This document shows positions 8,701 through 16,780 of a DNA stretch of 64,000 bases, piece after piece. Position numbers and translations under genes: made by a program. Source of the stretch: Halorubellus sp034808145 (GTDB taxonomy: Archaea > Halobacteriota > Halobacteria > Halobacteriales > Natrialbaceae); assembly GCF_034808145.1 (NCBI RefSeq), contig NZ_JAXHGM010000009.1, positions 62,001 through 126,000 on the forward strand, in the 5' to 3' direction. The notes beneath the pieces are model-generated. The model was not told the DNA's origin, did no database searches, and saw nothing but the letters and a program-made list of their open reading frames with translations. Every line of letters begins with the position of its first letter. Positions within the stretch are counted from its first letter, which is position 1.

Positions 8701-9560
8701 GAGTTTCTCGAACCAATCTTCGGGTGAGTTGAGCTTCAGTGCAAGGAAGTTGAGATACTTCTGAAGATGATGCTTCGAGACACCCCTGAACTTCGCCAGC
8801 CACTGGCGAAGGAAACTGTGGCGGTTCTCGCAGGTGTTTGTGTGGGCATCGCCGATGACATAGGTGTCGGAGTGGGTGACGGCCAGATGGCCGTCCACCC
8901 CCTCCTTGTTCTCGATACCATCGTAAATCGAGTAATCGTCAGTACAGAGGATGACGCTGCCGTCGCCATACTCAGCGATGTCTTCGTCGGTACCTTGGAG
9001 ATTCTTGCAGACGAGAAACCGAACTCGTCCGTCGGAGCGACGGACGAGTGTCAGCACTGGCGGTTTGTCTGATTCGAATCGTCCTCGTCCCTTTTTTTGA
9101 GTCCGCGCTCGCGCGGACTCTCATCTTCGTCTTCGATCCCCTTCTCGCCGGCTGTCACGTAGACTTCGTCAGCTTCACAGACCTCGTACAGTTCAAATTC
9201 ATCGATCTCCCCACTCACGTCTTGGACTTTGTGGACAAAGTTGAGAACAGCTTCGTAGTCTCGGCCAAGGTCACGAGCGATCTGAGCGGTCGGCTCAGAT
9301 CGCATCTCCTTGATGATGTAGAACATCTCTTCGAGTTCGAAGCGATGCTGACCGAAAATCGTGTTCGTGAGGTCGTTGAAATACGTCTCACACTCCTTGC
9401 ACCAGTGCTGTTGGGCGTCTTTACCGGTCGTCCCTCGCTTCACAACGTTGTCGCTCTCGCAATGGACACACGTCACCGTCTCGCCGAAGCGGGCGAGACG
9501 GAGACGTTCAAAACATCGCTCACGTGATGGTAGGAAGACTTGAGCGGACTCCTCATCCAT
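8677..9560 (-). pseudogene. IS1595-family transposase, split by a frameshift
   Basis: Two overlapping frames, 9051-9560 and 8677-9057, together give one transposase. The first holds an N-terminal zinc ribbon (CVHCESDN ... WCKEC) and a helix pair with the first catalytic Asp in CEADEVYV. The second carries TDDYSIYDG with the second Asp and ENRHSFLRQWL with the last residues of the ISXO2-like DDE domain. The frames differ by one register, meeting around 9050, so the protein is broken unless programmed frameshifting occurs. The stop codon of the second half lies just outside the recognisable element end, in target DNA. Confidence 0.75.
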
Positions 9561-9600
9561 CGTTGACTGGTCATTGATCCGCCATCCAAATTGATGTTAC
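8692..9600. mobile_element. IS1595-like insertion sequence
   Basis: GTAACAT at 8692-8698 and its reverse complement ATGTTAC at 9594-9600 bracket the transposase and probably mark the terminal inverted repeats. It disrupts the nucleotidyltransferase gene at 8494. An eight-base target duplication, expected for this family, is not evident. Confidence 0.55.
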
Positions 9601-9679
9601 GACTTGTCGAGATGAGCGATACGTTGACCCCGGTTCGCTCACCGCAGCAAACTAGGAATCCGAGCTCGTGTTCACGAGC

Positions 9680-10042
9680 ATGGCACGCCGAGACGTCCCC
9701 GGCAGCGTCCGTATCCGCACCGACGACGGCAACGAATGGCGATACGACGCCATCCAGACCGCTGTCGACTACGACGACTGCAACCGGTCTGACGCCGTCG
9801 CGTACGCCTGCGAGGACACGACCGGCTCCGTCGCGTTCGTCCGCACCGTCCTCGAGCGCGACGACCTCACCGTCGAGGAGCGACGCGACCTAGCCAACCT
9901 CGCCTCGCAGAAACTCCGCGGCGTCGACGACGTCACCGTCACCCCAGACTGCCGCGAGCGCGACCCGGTCTCGAAGCCCTCACCGATGGAGTCGAGTTCA
10001 AGAAAGACCGTTTCACGGATTTCGATACCCTCGAATCGGTAG
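9680..10042 (+). CDS. Uncharacterised haloarchaeal protein
   Basis: 120 residues from MARRDVPG. The first 90 residues form a compact acidic unit (GSVRIRTDDGNEWRYDAIQT ... VLERDDLTVEERRDLANLAS) of a kind found as a short conserved protein in haloarchaea; the C-terminal 30 residues are Ser/Arg-rich and look unlike a folded domain, so the true end may have been altered. The start at 9680 is preferred to an in-frame codon at 9668. No function can be given. It stands between an IS and a lipoprotein gene. Confidence 0.45.
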   Translation: MARRDVPGSVRIRTDDGNEWRYDAIQTAVDYDDCNRSDAVAYACEDTTGSVAFVRTVLERDDLTVEERRDLANLASQKLRGVDDVTVTPDCRERDPVSKPSPMESSSRKTVSRISIPSNR

Positions 10043-10133
10043 ATACGGCAATAAACTGAACGGTCAGTACAGGGAACAGACGTCCTGCGAGTACAAAGGA
10101 TTACATGCATCTAACATCGAAATTTTGTATTGA

Positions 10134-10631
10134 ATGAACCGTCGGCAGGCTCTCTCAACGTTGGCAGCCGCTGGTACTGTTTCGTTTGCTGGCTGTTCGT
10201 CCGTTCTGGGTTCCGAGGGAATCGTCCTTGGGAGAATCGAGGTTATCAACTCGTCGTTCGTGGCGAACGGGATTCGTCTCATGGTACAACGCGACGAAGA
10301 GGTGCTCCTCGATCGAAAAATCACACTGCCCGGGATTGACGCTGAAACCGGGACGCCGGCAACGCTCATCCCGCCGGTGTGGTCGGACAAAAAAGGTGCA
10401 TATACAGTGACTGCGATTCATTACGACACGTCCGACAACAGAGAAAGTGGAAAATACGAGTATACATTCACACGAGAAGACTACGACGCCTACTACGGTG
10501 ACGATCACGAAGACCCGGGATGTCTCGGTGCTGTTGTCAAGATCGGGAGTCTTTCCGAGACTGAGAACGACGCGATTGGCGTCGGCCCGATGGACATGGA
10601 AACCCCTTGTGGAACGCCCGATTCCCAGTAG
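10134..10631 (+). CDS. Tat-type lipoprotein, unknown function
   Basis: 165 residues starting MNRRQALSTLAAAGTVSFAG with a twin-arginine motif and a lipobox ending in Cys22 (SFAGC), so it is predicted to be exported folded and lipid-anchored outside the membrane. The mature part is a beta-rich domain (VLGRIEVINSSFVANGIRLM ... GAYTVTAIHYDTSDN) of the kind seen in many haloarchaeal cell-surface lipoproteins. It contains two Cys near the C-terminus that could pair (GCLGAV and TPCGTP). No partner genes are adjacent. The following 294 bases hold nothing convincing. Confidence 0.7.
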   Translation: MNRRQALSTLAAAGTVSFAGCSSVLGSEGIVLGRIEVINSSFVANGIRLMVQRDEEVLLDRKITLPGIDAETGTPATLIPPVWSDKKGAYTVTAIHYDTSDNRESGKYEYTFTREDYDAYYGDDHEDPGCLGAVVKIGSLSETENDAIGVGPMDMETPCGTPDSQ

Positions 10632-10925
10632 ACATCGGTCGGTTTGCATACCTGCTGAACGGATAGTTCGCGCGTTCTATGGTGAACGGAACGCAACGGT
10701 CCAGCGCCGGCTACCCTACCGAGATCTTCACGACCGCATCACCCGCGAGACCTCGACCTTCGCCTTCGACTATCCCGGTGGCCGCCCGTCGACGACCACC
10801 GCACCGGCGGTAGCTTCGACGCCCGCCGCATTCGGACGTCGAGTACGCGCATCCCACGACCGCTCCTGGTGTAGGCCGCGAACGCGTACCAGCCGTCGGC
10901 TCGATTCTAGGCCCGGCTGTCGCTG

Positions 10926-11864
10926 TTACTGTTCGTGAAACCAGGCTTCGACGAGCTGTTCGAGGAGCTCCTTCTGAAAACTCATGAGGTAGTTGACGAA
11001 CAGGCCGATGGATTGGAAGTGGAGGCGGGAGCTGAGCTCGAGGAGTTTCCGCGTGTCCCCGTTGGTGAAGACGATGGTGCTAAGCAGGTCGTCAGGGAGA
11101 TGGGCTGCTGAGTCTTCGTCAACGACCAGCGGGCAGTGATGCACGATGTTGTTCCGCTTGGTTCTGAGGTACTCGATGGACCCCTGATTCAGGGTGAGGT
11201 CACCCATCGTCATCTGTCGACCTGTAGGCGGTATCGGGACTTGGTGGGTGTCGTCGACAGCATGGAGGAGGTCTTCTTCTCGAAGCGTTTCATAAATCTC
11301 TCTGAAACCGGTGCCTGCTTCGTCGAGTCCGATACTGTGCTCACCGAGTCGGTTTATAAGAACTTTGCCGAGGTATTCGATGGTCGAGTAGACGTTCCTG
11401 ACGTATCCGTAGAGGTAGAGGTGGTCGTCTGTGTGGTTGTATTGGTCGTGCAGTCGTTGGGAAAAACCGATGCTCTGGCTGATTGAGAGCGCTCGAAGAT
11501 AGCGTTTCAGGAGCTTCTCGAGTTTGTACAGTTGGCCCAGCTGGGCGTTGAGTACCTCGGAGTTTCTGGCTTTGATTGCCTCTTGATAGTGGCGGCACTT
11601 CTCGAACCGGGTGACTGTCTCGGCTTGGAGGTCGGTAACCTGCTGATAGAATTCTTCTCGCCCACCGCCCTCTCGAAGTCCCAGCATGGTGTGAAGAAGT
11701 CGGTCGAGTAGCGAACTCGTGTCCTCTGCGAACGCTTCTACCGACTCAAGCGTCTCGAATTCTGGCTGTGAGACATCCGTGTAGAGCTCCACCTTTGATT
11801 CCCCATCATTGACGTAAACTGTCCGTTCAGACGGGTTGTAGACATATTGTGGGTTCGAACTCAC
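10926..11864 (-). CDS. Uncharacterised cytosolic protein, 312 aa
   Basis: A helix-rich protein without signal peptide or membrane segments. Residues 55-150 look like coiled or helical bundle (TSSLLDRLLHTMLGLREG, EKLLKRYLRALSIS), and the C-terminal 120 residues contain a TKRNNIVHHCPLVVDED segment; such RNxxxH-type helices occur in HEPN-like RNases (R-x4-6-H), here RTKRNNIVHH. That would suggest an RNA-targeting defence role, but the match rests on one motif. Single gene, reading away from the origin region. It has the complete length of an intact ORF. Confidence 0.55.
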   Translation of the reverse strand: MSSNPQYVYNPSERTVYVNDGESKVELYTDVSQPEFETLESVEAFAEDTSSLLDRLLHTMLGLREGGGREEFYQQVTDLQAETVTRFEKCRHYQEAIKARNSEVLNAQLGQLYKLEKLLKRYLRALSISQSIGFSQRLHDQYNHTDDHLYLYGYVRNVYSTIEYLGKVLINRLGEHSIGLDEAGTGFREIYETLREEDLLHAVDDTHQVPIPPTGRQMTMGDLTLNQGSIEYLRTKRNNIVHHCPLVVDEDSAAHLPDDLLSTIVFTNGDTRKLLELSSRLHFQSIGLFVNYLMSFQKELLEQLVEAWFHEQ

Positions 11865-11879
11865 AGTTCTGACGGAGAA

Positions 11880-12080
11880 TCACCGGGGAGATAAATCTAA
11901 TTTGTTAGAAACTTTCGTTAAATTCGTCGTTCTTGGCCCGGAGTCGTGTGGAACAGTACAAGCGGTCATACGTCTGTACGTGGGACTCCTCCCGTCGGGG
12001 GTTTCGTGTTGGTCGGCGAGGGTGGCGGCGCGGGGCGGTTGGGTGACCTTGAGGGCGAGGCCGTCGCCGGACTCTTTCAC
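11880..12080 (-). pseudogene. Degraded small SGDGLA-type ORF
   Basis: The frame opening with GTG at 12080 encodes KESGDGLALKVTQ near its N-terminus and then 50 residues of unremarkable sequence. The start aligns with the intact small ORF at 42921-42742 (KGSGDGLAVKMTT), but the equivalent of that gene's ATG is CGG here, suggesting a dead copy or fragment. The shared 19-bp palindrome precedes both. Confidence 0.4.
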
Positions 12081-12095
12081 CGTGTTCGCCCGGAC

Positions 12096-12114
12096 GTTAG
12101 TATGGGCTACTAAC
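12096..12114. promoter_or_regulatory. 19-bp palindrome, copy 1
   Basis: GTTAGTATGGGCTACTAAC, seven-base arms around a five-base centre. The same architecture occurs at 42926 and, with one arm mismatch, at 61459. It lies directly upstream of the minus-strand SGDGLA-type ORF. Confidence 0.5.
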
Positions 12115-12335
12115 CTGAATTGCGCCAGGTGATCAGCTCCACTCCCGCTTCAACCCACCCTCAGGCCTCTGGCCTCCGTTCCACTTCCCTACGTTCACCA
12201 GCCCTCACCAATCGTCTTCTTCGGTGACGGATCCGGTGAGTCAGCCGTCGGTTGAGTGCAGCGGCTGTGCCTCGAAGCATGCCGGTATGGTTGTTCCAGT
12301 GGTTCCGTACTAGGTGCGTTATTGGTAGTTGGGGG

Positions 12336-12372
12336 TGTTACACTGGAAATGGTGGGGTTGGGTGTTTATAAG
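12336..12372 (+). promoter_or_regulatory. ORB-like site and TATA element upstream of orc1/cdc6
   Basis: TGTTACACTGGAAATGGTGG followed by GGTTGGG is the inverse of the repeats at 13628-13880, and the G-run is typical of haloarchaeal origin recognition boxes. TTTATAAG follows at 12365-12372, placing the ORB over the likely initiator promoter, so Orc1/Cdc6 may repress its own gene. The transcription start would fall near 12395. The rest of 11865-12437 shows no gene beyond the fragment noted. Confidence 0.6.
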
Positions 12373-12437
12373 TCGAGTCGAACGTTGGAAGCATTGGAAG
12401 CAAGGGTTAAGTGGTGGGGGTGAGACACAAGCTACGA

Positions 12438-13619
12438 ATGCCCGACTTCGAGTTCGCTCCCACCGGCGCCATCTTCGAGCGCCGCGAAGCACTCCTTGAA
12501 GAATGGACCCCAGACCAGCTCGTCGGCCGCGACGAGGAACTCGAAAACTACCACGCCGCCCTCCAACCCGTCATCGAAAACGAACCGCCCTCCAACATCT
12601 TCCTCTACGGCAAAAGCGGCGTCGGCAAAACAGCAGCCACGAAATTCCTCCTCGACAGACTCGAACAGGCCGCCGCCGACGTCGACGGCCTCGACCTCAA
12701 CACCGTCTTCATCAACTGCGACGGCCTCAACTCCTCCTACCAAACCGCCGTCGCACTCGTCAACGAACTCCGCCCCGCCGACAACCAGATCTCCAAGACC
12801 GGCTACCCCCAAGCCAGCGTCTACCAATTCCTCTTCGACGAACTCGAATCCCTCGGCGGCACCGTCCTCATCGTCCTCGACGAAGTCGACCACATCCAAG
12901 ACGACAGCATCCTCTACAAACTCTCACGTGCACGCTCGAACGACGACCTGGCAACGACTCGCCTCGGCGTCATCGGCATCTCAAACGATCTCGACTTCCG
13001 GAATCAACTCTCGTCGAAGGTCCGCTCCTCGCTCTGTGAAAAGGAAGTCTCGTTCAGTGCCTACGATGCTGGCGAGCTCCGACAGGTCCTCGAACAACGC
13101 CAAGCCGTCGCCTTCCAAGAGGGCGTGCTCGAAGATGGCGTCGTTCCGATGTGTGCCGCATACGGAGCGAAAGACTCCGGTGACGCACGCCAAGCCCTCG
13201 ATCTCCTCCTGGAGAGCGGCGACGTTGCTCGTGAACAAGATAACGACATCGTCACCGAAGCGCACGTCGGTGACGCACGCGAACGGCTACAAACCGACCA
13301 AGTCGTCGAAGGGATACGCAACTACAGCGAGCACGGCCAGTTCGTCCTGTGGGCGTTGATGCGACTCGAAGAAGAGGGCGAAACCCCCGTGCCGACTCGG
13401 GAACTCTACGAGCCGTACAACGAGGTCTGTCGCGAGATGGGAATCGAGCCGGTGTCGGATCGGGCGGTTAGAGAATATCTCGCGGAGCTGGACACGCTTG
13501 GCATCATTGAGGCGAGTGAGATTAATCGTGGCAAAGGTGGCGGGAAGTTCAAAGAACACCAACTCAACCAGTCCGTTCAGAGTGTCCGAAACGGGTTGTC
13601 GGAGTTCGTTGAGCCCTAA
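12438..13619 (+). CDS. cdc6: Orc1/Cdc6 replication initiator
   Basis: 393-residue AAA+ initiator. Walker A GKSGVGKT is at about residues 56-63, Walker B VLIVLDEVDHI about 145-155, followed by sensor and arginine regions (RLGVIGISNDLDF, KVRSSL) and a C-terminal winged-helix domain (about 300-390) that reads origin DNA. The start MPDFEF at 12438 is chosen over 12411, which adds a basic stretch not typical of the family. ORB-like repeats lie on both sides, so this protein most likely fires the adjacent origin and drives replication of this replicon. It is a separate lineage from chromosomal Orc proteins as far as one can tell without comparison. Confidence 0.93.
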   Translation: MPDFEFAPTGAIFERREALLEEWTPDQLVGRDEELENYHAALQPVIENEPPSNIFLYGKSGVGKTAATKFLLDRLEQAAADVDGLDLNTVFINCDGLNSSYQTAVALVNELRPADNQISKTGYPQASVYQFLFDELESLGGTVLIVLDEVDHIQDDSILYKLSRARSNDDLATTRLGVIGISNDLDFRNQLSSKVRSSLCEKEVSFSAYDAGELRQVLEQRQAVAFQEGVLEDGVVPMCAAYGAKDSGDARQALDLLLESGDVAREQDNDIVTEAHVGDARERLQTDQVVEGIRNYSEHGQFVLWALMRLEEEGETPVPTRELYEPYNEVCREMGIEPVSDRAVREYLAELDTLGIIEASEINRGKGGGKFKEHQLNQSVQSVRNGLSEFVEP

Positions 13620-13624
13620 GTCGG

Positions 13625-14070
13625 ACGCCCACCCCACTACTTCCAGTGTTACAGCTGTGGTAACCCCACCACTTCCAGTGTAAGCTGTGGCCGATTCGAC
13701 CGACGTGATTGTGAATACCGAACCCCCACCCCACTACTTCCAGTGTAAGCTGTGGTCGGTTCGACCGACGTGATCGTGAATACCGAACCCCCACCCCACT
13801 ACTTCCAGTGTAAGCTGTGGTCGGTTCGACCGACGTGATCGTGAATACCGAACCCCCACCCCATCACTTCCAGTGTTAGCACCGGTCGCAGTGCTGTTAT
13901 TCCTCCAAACTACGCTAGATGATTCTAGTATAGCTAGAATAAGTTTATTAGGTGTTAGCAATAACCATACCCGAACGACGTTGTGAACTACTTGTAGATA
14001 GCTCTCACATAGAGAGCTATCGTTACGCTGTTCTCCGCTAACACTGGAAGTAGTGGGGTGGGTGGGGTCC
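13625..14070. other. Candidate replication origin: ORB-like repeats around an AT-rich element
   Basis: Five ORB-like repeats with core CACTTCCAGTGT or CTACTTCCAGTGT and a C-run on their left lie at about 13628, 13664, 13723, 13788 and 13852. An inverted copy, TAACACTGGAAGTAGTGGGG, lies at 14038-14057. Between them, 13910-13985 is AT-rich (TAGTATAGCTAGAATAAG) and could be the unwinding element. ORBs in opposite orientation flanking an AT-rich region next to cdc6 is the established layout of haloarchaeal origins. Confidence 0.75.
13681..13875. repeat. 65-bp tandem repeat, about three copies
   Basis: TAAGCTGTGG recurs at 13681, 13746 and 13811. Each 65-base unit carries one ORB-like box and an inverted repeat GTCGGTTCGACCGAC (exact at 13755-13769 and 13820-13834, imperfect in the first unit). 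The copies are almost identical, suggesting recent duplication within the origin. Confidence 0.8.
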
Positions 14071-14188
14071 GAACAGAACGAGAAACAATACAATCCTACA
14101 GCCAATCGAGTTCCTCCTACAGAACGAGTCTCTGCGCGCCACGGTAGTACTCGTCCTACACCGAACCGCTGATGTGAACTACCCTACC

Positions 14189-15526
14189 CTACTCGCTCAC
14201 GGCTGATGCCGTTCGCTCCTTGGGGGTAGGGCTTCCTGATTCGATGACGCGCTTTGTAGACACCGAGGTGTCCACAGGGAGCGCAGTCTCCACAGGCGTT
14301 CCTTCGGAGTGTCCCACTCCTACATCTTCGAGGCCGCGAGAAAGGATGTTCCACGCCGCGTTCGCATCCCTGTCCGCTTCGAACCCACACGACGGACAGG
14401 AGTGTTCACGGACCCACAGCGGCTTCTCCGTCGAGACGCCACACGACGCGCACTCCTTGGTTGTCCCTCTCGGGTTGACCGCCACGAAGTGTGTCCCCTC
14501 GTGCTTGCACTTGTATTCGAGCAACGAGAAGAACGTCCGCCACGCGGCAGACGCCGTGTTGCGGCTGTTCGACGGCGATTCCATCATTCCCCTCACATTC
14601 AGGTCTTCGACCGCGACGAGGTCGTACTCTCTCGCGTAGTACGCCGAGAGCTTGTGCAGGAAGTCGCGGCGCTTCCGACGGAGGTCAGCGTGACACTCCG
14701 CGACCCGTCGCCGTTGCTTCTCGTAGTTGTTCGACCCGTGTTCCTTCCGTGAGAGCGACCGTTGTTCGCGTTCCAGTCGCTCCCGTTCGTCCGAAAGGTC
14801 GAGCGACCCGACCGCCGTACCGTCCGTGTCGTGAGCGTACTTGAGAATTCCCACGTCGATGCCGACGCACCGCTCGGGAGTCTCAGGCGGTTCGGGTGGT
14901 TCGCGGTCCATCTCAACACCGAACGTGGCGAACCACTCGCCCGTCGGTTCCTTCTTGACCGTGACCTGCTTGAGTTTGGCGTCGTCGGGGATGAAACGGT
15001 GGAGCCGAATCGGTATGTCCGCGAGTTTCGAGAGTGAGAGAACAGTCTGACCGCCCTTCTTGTCGAGCTTGAAGCCAGACTGACTGTACGTGAAACTGCG
15101 GAACTCCCGTGGTGGCTTCCAGTTGAGTTGACCGACGCTGTAGCCGTTTTCCTTGAGTTTGGAGAGTCCTTTGAGGTTGTCGAACAGCCGTTCCACGACG
15201 GTTTGGAGGACCTTCGAGTACACGTCCGAGAGGTCGTCCCACCACTGCTTGAGGTCGGGCAGTGCAAGCCAAGCACGCCTTCGAAGGCCTCGCTGGTGGA
15301 ACCGATTGCTGTTCAGTAGCGTCGTGCTTTCGAGTGTTACCGATGGCTGGCCTATTGAAGCTCTGCAAGCGTCGAGCAAACTCCAGTCGCACACCTGCTC
15401 TGCGTAAATCGTATCTGCGGATTCTCGAGAACCTCCGCAGTGGCTGACCCCTGGAGCGACCCATGCCCTGAACAGGATTTCGGCTCGCAGTAGCCCCGAC
15501 TCAACGAATGAACGCCCTCTGCTCAT
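14189..15526 (-). CDS. tnpB: TnpB-like RNA-guided nuclease of IS200/IS605 type, N-terminus doubtful
   Basis: Conserved TnpB sequence starts near residue 84 (LPDLKQWWDDLSDVYSKVLQ) and runs to the end. RuvC residues are visible: Asp in CVGIDVGILK, Glu in VAVEDLNVRG and Asp in ADRDANAAWN. The zinc finger is CASC ... CPSC. These proteins cut DNA guided by an RNA made from the element's own end. The first 80 residues do not look like a TnpB start, while fragments resembling one (VRLEFARRL) occur in another frame, so the 5' end is probably frameshifted. No TnpA lies beside it, as in IS1341-type solo elements. It sits between the origin and the second partition cassette. Confidence 0.75.
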   Translation of the reverse strand: MSRGRSFVESGLLRAEILFRAWVAPGVSHCGGSRESADTIYAEQVCDWSLLDACRASIGQPSVTLESTTLLNSNRFHQRGLRRRAWLALPDLKQWWDDLSDVYSKVLQTVVERLFDNLKGLSKLKENGYSVGQLNWKPPREFRSFTYSQSGFKLDKKGGQTVLSLSKLADIPIRLHRFIPDDAKLKQVTVKKEPTGEWFATFGVEMDREPPEPPETPERCVGIDVGILKYAHDTDGTAVGSLDLSDERERLEREQRSLSRKEHGSNNYEKQRRRVAECHADLRRKRRDFLHKLSAYYAREYDLVAVEDLNVRGMMESPSNSRNTASAAWRTFFSLLEYKCKHEGTHFVAVNPRGTTKECASCGVSTEKPLWVREHSCPSCGFEADRDANAAWNILSRGLEDVGVGHSEGTPVETALPVDTSVSTKRVIESGSPTPKERTASAVSE

Positions 15527-15553
15527 ACCCAGGGCGAATCCTACCCCTTTCTC

Positions 15554-15843
15554 ACCTACTGCACCTACTCCAACCGATCTACCTACTTTGACTGACTCGC
15601 CTAAACTACCTAAGGCACCTAAGCTACCTGTCGTAGCTAATCCACCTATTGCGACTATTTTACCTGCTTTAGCTACTTTACCTGCTCTACCTACTTTACC
15701 TACTCTAGCTACTTCCCCTGGTCTGGCTGTTCTAAATAGTGTACCTGGGGTGGCTTCACTTAGGCACCTGCTACAGCCACCTTAGGTGGCTTAGGTGACT
15801 AGAGTAAGTGAGGTGCCTAAGGTGGGGTAGCTGAGGTAGGTGC
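15554..15843. repeat. Nine-base periodic ACCTA array, candidate centromere 2
   Basis: ACCTA, ACCTG or AGCTA units recur at exact nine-base steps: 15554, 15563, 15581, 15599, 15608, 15617, 15626, 15635, 15644, 15653, 15662, 15671, 15680, 15689, 15698, 15707, 15716 and 15743. From 15783 the complement, TAGGT or variant, continues at 15783, 15792, 15801, 15810, 15819, 15828 and 15837. The two halves thus face each other. The array lies just upstream of the second parA and its unit is unrelated in sequence to array 1. An ORF through it (15588-15785) would encode a Pro/Leu tripeptide repeat and is regarded as an artefact. Confidence 0.78.
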
Positions 15844-15847
15844 AGTA

Positions 15848-15857
15848 TGATTATAAC
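15848..15857 (+). promoter_or_regulatory. TATA-like element of partition cassette 2
   Basis: GATTATAACA directly after the nine-base array. It would start transcription near 15880, which rules out an in-frame ATG at 15860 and favours the ATG at 15914. The closeness of array and promoter suggests partner-mediated autoregulation. Confidence 0.4.
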
Positions 15858-15913
15858 AAATGGGCTCTAAGCAGGGTGTAACCGCCCCACAGGGCGATGA
15901 TGAGTCACCAAAC

Positions 15914-16780
15914 ATGAACGCAGAACCACGCGCAGTCGCGGTTGGCGTACTGAAAGGCGGCCACGGCAAGAGCACGACCTCCGTCAACCTCGCACGCGAA
16001 CTCGCGCACAGACACGACCGCGCGCTCCTCGTCGACCTCGACGACAACGGCCACCTCACCAACGGCATGGGGTTCAACCACGCCTTCACCGCAGACACGA
16101 ACCACACCAAACGCGTCTACAAGGAACGCGAAGACCCCCGCGAATACATCGTGAACGTCACCGACGGCCTCGACCTCTTCCCCTCTCACGAGGAGATCGA
16201 GGAAACCGAGGACGCACTCGGAAGCGTCACCATGGGCACCACGCGCGTCAAACAGACTGTCGTCGACGAACTCCTCGGCGACGACTACGACTACATCGTC
16301 GTCGACTGTCCCGCCTCTCGAGGGAAGCTCAACGACAACGCGATGTTCGCCACCCGCAACCTCATCATTCCGCTGCGACCGGAGACGGGGTATGATTCCG
16401 GCCTCACGAACACCGTCTCCCGGCTCGTCATGGAGGCCCGCGACGCTGGAATCGACGACATGAGCGTGCTGAGCGTGGTCCCGACCGATCTCCAGAAGCG
16501 CATCGACCAAGCAACGAACGATCGTAAACTCTTGGATGCTATACATAACCGGGAACACGTCCGATCGAAGCTTCCAAACTTCGCGTTCCGGACCGACGAG
16601 GAGTGGGAACAGATCGACAACGGCACCTACGATGGTCCTCTCCCTGGAATTCGACACCGTGAGACCATCGGCCAGACGCTGACCGGCACGCCTGTTCGGG
16701 ACGCCGACACCGAATGTGATCAACTGTATTGCTACGAGGAACTTGCGGAAATCGTCGAACGCGGTGAGGTGACTCGATAA
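15914..16780 (+). CDS. parA: ParA-family partition ATPase (cassette 2)
   Basis: 288 residues from MNAEPRAVAV. The P-loop is VLKGGHGKSTT, the second acidic motif LLVDLDDNGH and the switch IVVDCPASRG. Like the first ParA it lacks an N-terminal DNA-binding domain. The P-loop and the remaining sequence differ clearly from cassette 1, so the two are not recent duplicates. It overlaps the next gene by one base. Two complete, different partition cassettes on one stretch flanking the origin could stabilise a large low-copy replicon or be left from fusion of two plasmids. Confidence 0.9.
   Translation: MNAEPRAVAVGVLKGGHGKSTTSVNLARELAHRHDRALLVDLDDNGHLTNGMGFNHAFTADTNHTKRVYKEREDPREYIVNVTDGLDLFPSHEEIEETEDALGSVTMGTTRVKQTVVDELLGDDYDYIVVDCPASRGKLNDNAMFATRNLIIPLRPETGYDSGLTNTVSRLVMEARDAGIDDMSVLSVVPTDLQKRIDQATNDRKLLDAIHNREHVRSKLPNFAFRTDEEWEQIDNGTYDGPLPGIRHRETIGQTLTGTPVRDADTECDQLYCYEELAEIVERGEVTR

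Noticed and set aside
8676..9610. Eight-base target duplication around the IS1595 element
   Set aside because: Flanks 8684-8691 and 9601-9608 do not match, so either the ends are misplaced or the duplication has been lost.
15588..15785. 65-codon Pro/Leu-rich ORF before the second parA
   Set aside because: It is the translation of a nine-base DNA repeat; the opposing half of the array keeps the DNA period but not the peptide.
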